A DNA stretch of 6,591 bases from DASUPK01 sp963819715 (GTDB taxonomy: Bacteria > Actinomycetota > Thermoleophilia > Solirubrobacterales > 70-9), in assembly GCA_963819715.1 (NCBI GenBank), contig CAWFXE010000004.1, positions 1 to 6,591 on the forward strand, written 5' to 3'. A program made the position numbers and the translations under genes. The notes below the pieces were generated by a model. The model worked only from the letters and a program-made list of their open reading frames with translations, had not been told where the DNA came from and searched no databases. Each line of letters starts with the position of its first letter. Within the stretch, counting starts at the first letter, position 1. This document shows, piece after piece, positions 1 to 5,937 of this stretch.

Positions 1-19
1 GATGTGTTCCAGCCCGGGT

Positions 20-613
20 ATGCGCCTCAGCCGACTCGTCCCAGCCTGCCTGGTGATCGCGATCGCAGCCGCGGCGATGGCGACCACGGCATTCGCCTAC
101 CAGCGCTACCGCTATCCGCTCAAGGGGCCGCACAACTACGGCAACCTCGACGTCACCGGCTTCGGCGCGAAGCGGGGCGACGGCTCCATTCACACAGGCC
201 AGGACATCATCGCCAAGTGCGGCACGCCGATCGTGGCGGCCCACTCCGCGGTGGTGCGCTCCGCCGGCTACTCGACCGGTTACGGGAACTACGTCGTCCT
301 GCACGGCGAGGGAACACGATTCGACTTCGTCTACGGCCACATGAAGGGCCGCGCGCGAGTTCGCGTCAACCGCAGGGTGCGGGCAGGGCAGCGCATCGGC
401 TCCGTGGGGCACACGGGGACCGACAGCGGCGTCTGCCACCTGCACTTCGAAATGTGGAAGGGCCGCTGGTTCTCCGGCGGCAGCCGCACCGACCCCCTCC
501 CCCACCTGCGCGTCTGGGACAAGCGCTCCGGTGGGCCGCTGCAGGAAGAGCCGGAGCCCCCGCCCGGCCAGTACTCCGCGAGCAAGCGGCTCTTCTATGA
601 CGGCGCGGGCTAG
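20..613 (+). CDS. Secreted M23 (LytM-type) zinc metalloendopeptidase
   Basis: This is a small secreted peptidoglycan hydrolase of the M23 family, expected to cut peptide cross-links outside the membrane. Counting from the ATG at 20, the protein has 197 residues. Residues 1-26 form a signal peptide (two Arg, an Ala/Ile-rich core, then TAFA before YQ). The M23 domain covers about residues 38-160. All expected residues are visible: HxxxD (H58, D62) and the second His of HLH (H142) as zinc ligands, with H107 in YGHM and H140 as the catalytic histidines. The C-terminus is a short Pro/Glu-rich tail. There is no LysM, SH3 or coiled-coil domain, so this is a bare catalytic module. An in-frame ATG at position 2 would add six residues ahead of the signal peptide. 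I prefer 20 because the basic n-region then starts properly, but the true start could lie outside the window. The gene converges on guaA. Family assignment is secure. The bond cut and the physiological role are unknown. Confidence 0.9.
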   Translation: MRLSRLVPACLVIAIAAAAMATTAFAYQRYRYPLKGPHNYGNLDVTGFGAKRGDGSIHTGQDIIAKCGTPIVAAHSAVVRSAGYSTGYGNYVVLHGEGTRFDFVYGHMKGRARVRVNRRVRAGQRIGSVGHTGTDSGVCHLHFEMWKGRWFSGGSRTDPLPHLRVWDKRSGGPLQEEPEPPPGQYSASKRLFYDGAG

Positions 614-625
614 CCGCGCCCCGTC
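599..625. terminator. Symmetric GC-rich hairpin between convergent stops
   Basis: Bases 602-608 (GGCGCGG) pair perfectly with 614-620 (CCGCGCC) around a 5-base loop holding the TAG of the M23 gene. An alternative register pairs GACGGCGCGG (599-608) with 614-618 and 621-625, leaving a 2-base bulge. The guaA TGA (624-626) sits at the foot. The two convergent genes are only 10 bases apart, so a two-way 3'-end structure is expected here. There is no T-run on either side, so it is not a classical intrinsic terminator. It may act as a U-less terminator or as an mRNA 3'-end stabiliser. The hairpin is seen directly; its function is inferred. Confidence 0.5.
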
Positions 626-2285
626 ATTCCCACTCGATCGTGCCGGGTGGCTTCGAGGTGAGGTCCAGCGTGACGCGGTTGACGCCGCGGACCTCGTTGA
701 TGATCCGTGCCGACACTCGCTCCAGCAGGTCGTAGGGCAGCCTCGCCCAGTCCGCGGTCATCGCGTCGTCCGAGGTGACGGCGCGGATCACGATCGGGTG
801 AGCGTAGGAGCGCTCGTCGCCCTGGACGCCGACCGAGCGGACGACGGGCAGCACGCAGAAGGACTGCCAGAGCTGGCGGTAGAGGCCGGCGGCGCGGATC
901 TCCTCCTGGAGGATTGCGTCCGCCTCTCGGACGATGTCCAGGCGCTCGCGTGTGACCTCGCCGCCGACGACGCGGATCGCCAGGCCCGGGCCCGGGAAGG
1001 GCTGCCGCCAGACGAAGCGCTCGGGAAGCCCGAGCTCCGCAGCGACCGCCCTGACCTCGTCCTTGAACAGCATCCGCAGCGGCTCGACCAGCTCCATCTC
1101 CATCTCCTCGGGAAGGCCGCCCACGTTGTGGTGTGACTTGATGGTCGCCGCCGCGCGGCCGTCGCCACCCGACTCGATCACGTCGGAGTAGAGGGTGCCC
1201 TGGACCAGGAAGCGCGCGTCCTCGACCTTGCCCGCCTCCTCCTCGAAGACCCGGATGAACTCCTCGCCGATGATCTTGCGCTTGGTCTCCGGATCGTCGA
1301 CGCCGGCGAGACGGTCGAGAAAACGGTCGGCGGCGTCGACGTGGACCAGCTGGATGCCGTGCTGCTCGCGGAAGGCCGTGACGACCTGCTCGGCCTCGTC
1401 CTTGCGCATCATCCCGTGGTCGACGAAGACGCAGGTGAGCCTGTCCCCGATCGCCCGGTGGACGAGGAGAGCGGCAGTCGCTGAGTCGACTCCGCCGGAG
1501 AGCCCGCAGATCGCGCGGGCATCGCCGACCTGGGCTCGGATCGTCTGGACCTGCTCCTCGATCAGCGAGGCTGGCGACCACTTCTCGCGGCAGCCTGCGA
1601 CGTCGCGGAGGAACCGGGTGAGGATCTCGGTGCCGTAGGGCGTGTGGACGACCTCGGGGTGGAACTGGATGCCATACAGGCCGCGCTCGGTGTCCTCGAC
1701 CGCGGCCACCGGGGACTCCGTGCTCGAGGCCAGAGCGGTGAAGCCGGGAGGCGCCTCGAAGACCGTGTCGCGATGGCTCATCCAGCACTGCTGCTCGGCG
1801 GGCAGCCCGTCGAGCAGGGTGCCGCCGCCATCGCGGAGCGTGAGCTGGCTGCGCCCGAACTCGCCGGCCGGGGCCTCCTCGACCCTGCCGCCCAGCTCGT
1901 GGACCATCAGCTGCATGCCGTAGCAGATGCCGAGAACCGGGATGCCGAGGTCGAGCAGCTCCTTGCGGAGGGCCGGCGCCCCATCGGCGTAGACGGAGGC
2001 GGGCCCGCCCGAGAGCACCAGGCCGCGCGGCCCGCGCTCGGTGATCCGCTCCAGCGGCGTGTCGTGCGGGAGCAGCTCGCTGAAGACGCCGCACTCGCGG
2101 ATGCGCCTCGCGATCAGCTGCGAGTACTGCCCGCCGAAATCGAGGACGAGCACTTCCTCGGTCGCCTGCGCGGGAGCCTGCTTGTCGACCTCCCGCAGCT
2201 CCGGCTCGGCGCCGGGAACGCTGCGCTCGGGGACGTGGACCCGAGCCTGGGTGTCATCCGAAGCGGCGCTGGCCGCTTCAGTCAT
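624..2285 (-). CDS. guaA: GMP synthase (glutamine-hydrolysing)
   Basis: GuaA aminates XMP to GMP in the cytoplasm, using ATP and ammonia from glutamine. It catalyses the last step of de novo guanine nucleotide synthesis. The protein has 553 residues. The class I amidotransferase domain (about 45-235) has the nucleophile C121 in GICYGMQ and H209/E211 in FHPEV. The ATP pyrophosphatase domain follows, with the PP-loop SGGVDS at 263-268. The C-terminal dimerisation/XMP-binding domain has RQPFPGPGL near 427-435 and the family-typical ending PPGTIEWE. It is therefore complete. The usual WMSHGD motif reads WMSHRD (168-173). The N-terminus carries about 35 residues more than E. coli GuaA, of low-complexity, acidic character. 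I kept the ATG at 2285 because it overlaps the guaB3 stop (ATGACTGA, 8 bases), which suggests coupled translation. No Shine-Dalgarno sequence is visible. The only other in-frame candidate is a GTG at 2151-2153, directly before LVLDFGGQ. Confidence 0.97.
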   Translation of the reverse strand: MTEAASAASDDTQARVHVPERSVPGAEPELREVDKQAPAQATEEVLVLDFGGQYSQLIARRIRECGVFSELLPHDTPLERITERGPRGLVLSGGPASVYADGAPALRKELLDLGIPVLGICYGMQLMVHELGGRVEEAPAGEFGRSQLTLRDGGGTLLDGLPAEQQCWMSHRDTVFEAPPGFTALASSTESPVAAVEDTERGLYGIQFHPEVVHTPYGTEILTRFLRDVAGCREKWSPASLIEEQVQTIRAQVGDARAICGLSGGVDSATAALLVHRAIGDRLTCVFVDHGMMRKDEAEQVVTAFREQHGIQLVHVDAADRFLDRLAGVDDPETKRKIIGEEFIRVFEEEAGKVEDARFLVQGTLYSDVIESGGDGRAAATIKSHHNVGGLPEEMEMELVEPLRMLFKDEVRAVAAELGLPERFVWRQPFPGPGLAIRVVGGEVTRERLDIVREADAILQEEIRAAGLYRQLWQSFCVLPVVRSVGVQGDERSYAHPIVIRAVTSDDAMTADWARLPYDLLERVSARIINEVRGVNRVTLDLTSKPPGTIEWE

Positions 2286-3483
2286 CGCTGACGGCGACCG
2301 CCGTTGCGACAGTGGCGCGCCCGTTCGAGCCCATCCCTACCGACTGCTCGCGCTGGAGCTGCTTGCCCTCCGACATCAGCGCCGGCGCGACCATCACCTC
2401 GGCCCGGTGGAACTCGGGGATGTCCGCGTAGCCGGTGGTCGCCATCGAGGTCCGCAGCGCGCCCATCAGGTTGAAGGTGCCGTCGTTGTCCTGGGCGGGC
2501 CCGAGCACGATCTCCTCGAGCGTGCCGTCCTGGTTGGTGGCCACCCGGGCACCGCGAGGTAGGGAGGGATGGAAGGTCGCCATCCCCCAGTGGAAGCCCC
2601 GGCCGGGGGCCTCCTTGGCCCGCGCCAGCGGAGAACCGATCATGACGGCGTCGGCGCCGACCGCGATCGCCTTGGAGACGTCGCCGCCGGTTCGCATGCC
2701 GCCGTCGGCGATCACGTTGCAGTAGTTGCCCGTCTCCATCATGTGCTGCCCGCGGGCGGCGGCCACGTCGGCGATGGCGGTGGCCTGGGGCACGCCGATG
2801 CCGAGCACACCGCGGGTCGTGCAGGCCGCGCCGGGTCCGACGCCGACCAGGACTCCGACCGCGCCGGTCCGCATCAGGTGGAGGCCGGTGTTGTAGGAGG
2901 CGCAGCCGCCGACGACGCAGGGCACGTCGAGATCGGCGATGAACTGCTTCAGGTTGAGCGGCTCCGTCTGGGTGGAGACGTGCTCAGCCGAGATCACGGT
3001 TCCCTGAATGACGAGGATGTCGAGGCCCGCCTCGAGAGCGGTCTCGTAGTGCTCGGTCACCTTCTGCGGCGTGAGGGAGCCGCAGGCCACCGCGCCGTTG
3101 GCCTTGATCTCCTCGATCCGCTGGGCGATCAGCTCGGCCTTGACCGGCTCCGCGTAGATCTCCTGCATGATCCGAGTGGCGACCTCCTTGGGCGCCGCCG
3201 CGATCTCGTCGAGCTTCTCGTCGGCGTTCTCGTAGCGGGACCAGATGCCCTCGAGGTTGAGGACGCCAAGGCCGCCGAGGTTGCCGATCAGGCCCGCGGT
3301 CTTCGGGCTGACGACCCCGTCCATCGCGGAGGCGAGCAGCGGCAGCTCGAAGCGGTACGGACCGAGGGTCCAGGTGATGTCGATGTCGTCGGGGTCGCGC
3401 GTCCGCCTGGAGGGGACGATCGCGATGTCATCGAAGCCGTATGCCCTGCGGCCCTTCTTGCCGCGGCCGATCTCTACTTCCAT
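2278..3483 (-). CDS. guaB3: GuaB3-family IMP dehydrogenase-related protein
   Basis: This is a 401-residue TIM-barrel protein of the IMPDH/GMP reductase superfamily, GuaB3 branch. The start (EIGRGKKGRRAYGFDDI) is typical of that branch. Visible elements are the catalytic-loop cysteine C221 within GPGAACTTRGVLGIGVPQ, the phosphate-binding stretch IADGGMRTGGDVSKAI (258-273) followed by GADAVMIGS, and a C-terminal segment with ALRTSMATTGY. The pair of CBS domains found in ordinary GuaB is absent, as is usual for this branch. The mobile flap that carries an Arg-Tyr dyad in canonical IMPDH is reduced here to about GMATFHPSLPRGARV, and I see no Arg-Tyr pair in it. The overlap with guaA strongly suggests a role in making or balancing XMP/GMP. 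IMP-to-XMP oxidation is likely but not proven by sequence; GMP reductase or a regulatory role is possible. The ATG at 3483 has AGGA 8-11 nt upstream, which may instead belong to a -10 box. Confidence 0.92.
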   Translation of the reverse strand: MEVEIGRGKKGRRAYGFDDIAIVPSRRTRDPDDIDITWTLGPYRFELPLLASAMDGVVSPKTAGLIGNLGGLGVLNLEGIWSRYENADEKLDEIAAAPKEVATRIMQEIYAEPVKAELIAQRIEEIKANGAVACGSLTPQKVTEHYETALEAGLDILVIQGTVISAEHVSTQTEPLNLKQFIADLDVPCVVGGCASYNTGLHLMRTGAVGVLVGVGPGAACTTRGVLGIGVPQATAIADVAAARGQHMMETGNYCNVIADGGMRTGGDVSKAIAVGADAVMIGSPLARAKEAPGRGFHWGMATFHPSLPRGARVATNQDGTLEEIVLGPAQDNDGTFNLMGALRTSMATTGYADIPEFHRAEVMVAPALMSEGKQLQREQSVGMGSNGRATVATAVAVSDD

Positions 3484-3489
3484 TGGCAG

Positions 3490-3495
3490 ATCCTA
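3490..3495 (-). promoter_or_regulatory. Candidate -10 box for leaderless guaB3-guaA mRNA
   Basis: On the minus strand TAGGAT lies 6 bases before the guaB3 ATG. Actinobacterial promoters commonly have a TAnnnT -10 box, and transcripts starting at the first base of the start codon are frequent in that phylum. This spacing fits that pattern. It would also explain how guaB3 is transcribed despite a terminator ending 28 nt upstream. The -35 region at 16-18 nt spacing falls in the T-run of the terminator and matches TTGACA poorly. The same bases contain AGGA, which could be read as a weak Shine-Dalgarno sequence. Confidence 0.35.
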
Positions 3496-3511
3496 AGTTC
3501 GTTCGCGGACG

Positions 3512-3532
3512 AAAAAACCCCGCGTCGCGGGG
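3512..3532 (-). terminator. Intrinsic terminator after pfkB, 28 nt before guaB3
   Basis: Read on the minus strand, CCCCGC, a GAC loop and GCGGGG form a perfect 6-bp GC stem followed immediately by six T. This is a textbook rho-independent terminator and works only in the minus direction, because the other side lacks a T-run. It lies 85 nt after the pfkB stop and 28 nt before the guaB3 ATG. It either ends the pyrF-to-pfkB transcript or acts as an attenuator in a guaB3 leader. Confidence 0.85.
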
Positions 3533-3551
3533 CCGGAAATGCGGTGATAGC

Positions 3552-3579
3552 GGCGTTTCGGAGGGTCCTTACCAACGCC
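3552..3579 (-). other. Inverted repeat in the pfkB-guaB3 intergenic region
   Basis: On the minus strand GGCGTT (3574-3579) pairs with AACGCC (3552-3557). Inside, GGT and ACC can pair around AAGG, with CTCCGA as a 3'-side bulge. The result is a 9-bp interrupted stem. It lies between the pfkB 3' end and the terminator. I compared it by eye with the riboswitch consensus patterns I know and found no match. It may be part of the pfkB 3' UTR or the 5' hairpin of a guaB3 leader. Confidence 0.45.
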
Positions 3580-3585
3580 CGGCCA

Positions 3586-3594
3586 AGGATAACA
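3586..3594 (-). promoter_or_regulatory. Possible extended -10 promoter element
   Basis: The minus strand reads TGTTATCCT, which matches an extended -10 (TGn followed by TAnnnT). The predicted start would fall near 3579, exactly at the first G of the inverted repeat 3552-3579, about 96 nt before the guaB3 ATG and upstream of the terminator. No good -35 lies at normal spacing; a TTGACC is present but only 5 nt upstream. If used, this promoter would make the terminator an attenuator. Support is motif-level only. Confidence 0.2.
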
Positions 3595-3602
3595 GCGGTC
3601 AA

Positions 3603-3615
3603 CCCGGGCCCCGGG
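3603..3615 (-). other. Short GC hairpin directly after the pfkB stop
   Basis: CCCGG and CCGGG pair around a 3-base loop, starting 2 nt after the pfkB TAG. No T-run follows, so it is unlikely to terminate by itself. It may protect the mRNA 3' end. The pairing is seen in the sequence; the role is a guess. Confidence 0.3.
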
Positions 3616-3617
3616 AT

Positions 3618-4577
3618 CTAGACTGTCGCGGGGGCCTCGAGCTCGCGCGACTCGACTCCCGGGAGCAGCCGCTCGACCTCAGCCGGGTCGATGCTGCCCG
3701 CGCCGAAGTGCTGGGTGGACTCGGCGCCGCATGCAACCGCGAAGCGCAGGGACTCCTCGGGCGGGCGGCCGTCGTAGCGGGCGGCAACGAAGCCGGCGAG
3801 GAAGGCATCTCCGGAGCCGACGGTGGCGACCGGCTCGACCTGGGGGGCGGTGACCTCGTAGGCATGGCGCCGATCGTCGGCGTCCAGCAGCGATGCAACG
3901 CAGCCCTCGGGCCGGGTGATCACGGCATCGATTGCCCCGAGCTCGACGAGGCTGCGAAGGCCGAGCAGAGCGTCCTCGCGATCGTTGAACTCATGGCCGA
4001 CGGCGCCCTCCGCCTCGCGCACGTTCGGCGTCACCGCGGCGGGCCCGGCACGCAGCGAGGCGACGAGCGGCTCGCCCTCTGTGTCGACGATCGTGTCGAC
4101 CCCGATCTGCTTGAGCTCCTCGACGATCCGGGCGGAAAACGACGGCGGGACGGACGGCGGCAGGCTGCCCGCGATCGCGCAGATGCGAGCGCCGCGCGCC
4201 AGGTAGAGAAGTTTCTCCAGGAACCGGTCGAGCTCCTCGGCGCTGACGTCCGGGCCGCGCTCGTTGATCTCGGTCTGCTCGCCGGAGGTGGGATCGACAA
4301 CGGCGAGATTCGTCCTCGACTCACCGGCGATCCAGGTGAAGTCCGTGAGGATCGACTCCTCGGCGAGGCGTTCCATCAGACGGGCCCCGGTCGGGCCGCC
4401 GGCGAGCCCGGTGGCGATCACCGGCCGGTCGAGCAGCTTCAGGGCGCGGGCGACGTTGACCCCCTTGCCGCCGGCGACGGTGCTCGCCTCGACGGCTCGG
4501 TGGCGATGGCCCTGCCGGAAGCTCGGAACCGCGACGGTGCGGTCGATGGCGGCGTTCAGGGTGACGGTCAGGATCAT
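3618..4577 (-). CDS. pfkB: PfkB-family sugar-phosphate kinase, 1-phosphofructokinase type
   Basis: This 319-residue cytoplasmic ribokinase-fold kinase belongs to the FruK/LacC/PfkB branch. These enzymes phosphorylate fructose 1-phosphate, fructose 6-phosphate or tagatose 6-phosphate with ATP. The start MILTVTLNAAIDRT is characteristic. The sugar-binding signature GGKGVNVARAL lies at 36-46, SRTNLAVVD at 87-95 fits phosphosugar recognition, and the anion-hole/ATP motif TVGSGDAFLAGF (252-263) supplies the catalytic base D257. The usual GAGD reads GSGD. Length is normal for the family and no key residue is missing. The start at 4577 overlaps the carboxypeptidase stop as ATGA and has a purine-rich AGAGGGGGG about 6 nt upstream, the best ribosome binding site in the window. 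The reading frame stays open upstream through the carboxypeptidase gene, but that part does not look like a kinase. No sugar transporter or PTS gene is nearby, so the substrate cannot be read from context. Confidence 0.93.
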   Translation of the reverse strand: MILTVTLNAAIDRTVAVPSFRQGHRHRAVEASTVAGGKGVNVARALKLLDRPVIATGLAGGPTGARLMERLAEESILTDFTWIAGESRTNLAVVDPTSGEQTEINERGPDVSAEELDRFLEKLLYLARGARICAIAGSLPPSVPPSFSARIVEELKQIGVDTIVDTEGEPLVASLRAGPAAVTPNVREAEGAVGHEFNDREDALLGLRSLVELGAIDAVITRPEGCVASLLDADDRRHAYEVTAPQVEPVATVGSGDAFLAGFVAARYDGRPPEESLRFAVACGAESTQHFGAGSIDPAEVERLLPGVESRELEAPATV

Positions 4578-5935
4578 CCGGCGCCCCCCTCTCGCTCCGC
4601 TCTCTGGCGCCTCCTGCGCATTCTCTCCTCGTGCATCCTGCGCCTCTCCTCCGGGGTCCGCTGTTGGGGGGACTGCCGCCGATTCTCTCGAGCTCGCGGG
4701 GCGGCCGTCTCGGGCTGATTCGATCCGCGTCCTCGTCTCGTCAGCAGCAGTCCTAGGAGTATCACGATCGCGCCGAGCAGAAGTAGAACGATTGGATTCT
4801 TGGCGGCCGTGATCGCCTTGTCGAGGGTGGTGGCCGCACCAACCGAGCGGGACGCGACCAGTGGGCTGGCCGCCGCCGGCTTTCCGTCGACGGTGACCCT
4901 GACGCGGCCGAGCACCTGGCCCTCCTTCACGGCGCCGCTGAGCTCGTCGGGCGCGGTGACGCGAGTCGCAACGTGCTGGCCCTGTCGCACGTTGACCGGA
5001 AGGGCGTCTCTGGCGACCAGTGAGAGGTGATCGCTCCGGTAATCGAGCTTGGGATCGGCCAGCTCCTGTCCCTTTCGGACCGGCTGAACCGGGTGGTAGC
5101 GGGAAAAGCCGTACTGGAGGAGCTTCAGCGTGTCGGCGTCGCGGGTGGGCTCGTCGGGAGCGCCGAGCACCGCGGAGATCAGGGTCGTCGAGTCCTGGGT
5201 GCCCGAGCCGACCAGGACGTACCCCGCGCCGAGCGTGTGGCCGGTCTTGACCCCGTTGATCCACGGGACCTCGTTGAGCAGCGTGTCCCGGCTGGTCACC
5301 TGACGCGGGTGGTCCCCGCTGTTCAGCGTCGCGCTCGGGGTGTTGACGATCCTGGCGAACAGCCGATTGCGGAGGAGTATCGAGGCGAGCGTCACCAGGT
5401 CGTGGGCGCTCGAGTAGTTGTCCGGGTCGTCCAGCCCGATCGGGTTCGCATAGCTGGTGTCGGTCAGGCCGAGCCGCTGGGCCGCCTGGTTCATCGTCGT
5501 GACGAACTTGGGCACCGAGCCCGAGACCCCGACGGCCAGGGTCTGGGCGGCGTCGCTCGCGCTTGGCAGGAGCAGCCCGTAGAGCAGGTCCCGGACCCGC
5601 AGCCGCTCGCCGGGCCGAAGTCCGAGCTCGATCTCGGCGGAGGCGCTCGGGTGATAGGTCGGCGCCGCGATCATCTGGTTGGGCTTGAGCTTCTTGAGCG
5701 CGAGGTATGCCGTCATCAGCTTGGTCGTACTGGCGATCGGCAGACGCTTGTCGGGAGTGCTGCTGGCCAGGACGGAATCGTCGCGAGGGTCGATCAGGAT
5801 CCACGCCTTGGCGTCGATCTTGGGGCCACTTGCTGCGCCGGCCGACGCGGGCAGGCCGACGAGCATGGTCGCGAGAGCGATGGCGATCGCCGCGCGAACG
5901 CGCCCCCTTCCCCGCCTGCCGTCGATTCCGAGCAC
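4574..5935 (-). CDS. D-alanyl-D-alanine carboxypeptidase (PBP5-like, S11 family)
   Basis: This low-molecular-mass penicillin-binding protein is expected to trim the terminal D-Ala from peptidoglycan pentapeptides outside the membrane, limiting cross-linking. It has 453 residues. The N-terminus has a basic stretch and a hydrophobic signal segment (about 14-36, with Ala-rich cleavage sites near 32-35). The S11 domain spans about 38-275, with SxxK as STTK (S69, K72) and KTG at 230-232 in GVKTGHTLGAGY. NPIGL and YSSAHDL are typical S11 landmarks. The SxN motif reads SAS (125-127), with Ser in place of Asn. A PBP5 C-terminal-like beta domain follows (about 282-352). Then come one membrane helix (381-398) and an Arg/Glu-rich cytoplasmic tail (399-453). 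The start is a GTG at 5935, 2 nt after the LysM stop. No Shine-Dalgarno sequence is seen, which suggests coupling. No later start would keep the signal peptide. The stop overlaps pfkB. Confidence 0.94.
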   Translation of the reverse strand: MLGIDGRRGRGRVRAAIAIALATMLVGLPASAGAASGPKIDAKAWILIDPRDDSVLASSTPDKRLPIASTTKLMTAYLALKKLKPNQMIAAPTYHPSASAEIELGLRPGERLRVRDLLYGLLLPSASDAAQTLAVGVSGSVPKFVTTMNQAAQRLGLTDTSYANPIGLDDPDNYSSAHDLVTLASILLRNRLFARIVNTPSATLNSGDHPRQVTSRDTLLNEVPWINGVKTGHTLGAGYVLVGSGTQDSTTLISAVLGAPDEPTRDADTLKLLQYGFSRYHPVQPVRKGQELADPKLDYRSDHLSLVARDALPVNVRQGQHVATRVTAPDELSGAVKEGQVLGRVRVTVDGKPAAASPLVASRSVGAATTLDKAITAAKNPIVLLLLGAIVILLGLLLTRRGRGSNQPETAAPRARENRRQSPQQRTPEERRRMHEERMRRRRQRAEREGGAG

Positions 5936-5937
5936 CG

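Noticed and set aside
610..2094. Minus-strand 494-codon open frame within guaA
   Set aside because: It is a different frame of the same strand as guaA, which carries all catalytic motifs. The product is low-complexity Arg/Pro/Gly.
3533..3617. Known riboswitch (purine, ZTP/pfl, guanidine, fluoride, PRPP type) upstream of guaB3
   Set aside because: I compared the leader with the consensus elements I remember and found no matching core. Only generic hairpins remain.
2569..3621. Long plus-strand open frame opposite guaB3
   Set aside because: Antisense shadow of a conserved gene. Its end runs through the terminator region.
3441..4718. Long plus-strand open frame (425 codons) opposite pfkB
   Set aside because: It is antisense to a well-supported kinase gene, its composition is that of a shadow frame, and no domain is visible.
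4578..5804. The pfkB reading frame stays open upstream for about 400 codons, suggesting a giant fusion
   Set aside because: The upstream part is Arg/Pro/Gly-rich, has no recognisable domain, and lies out of frame over the clear carboxypeptidase gene. GC-rich DNA leaves such frames open by chance.
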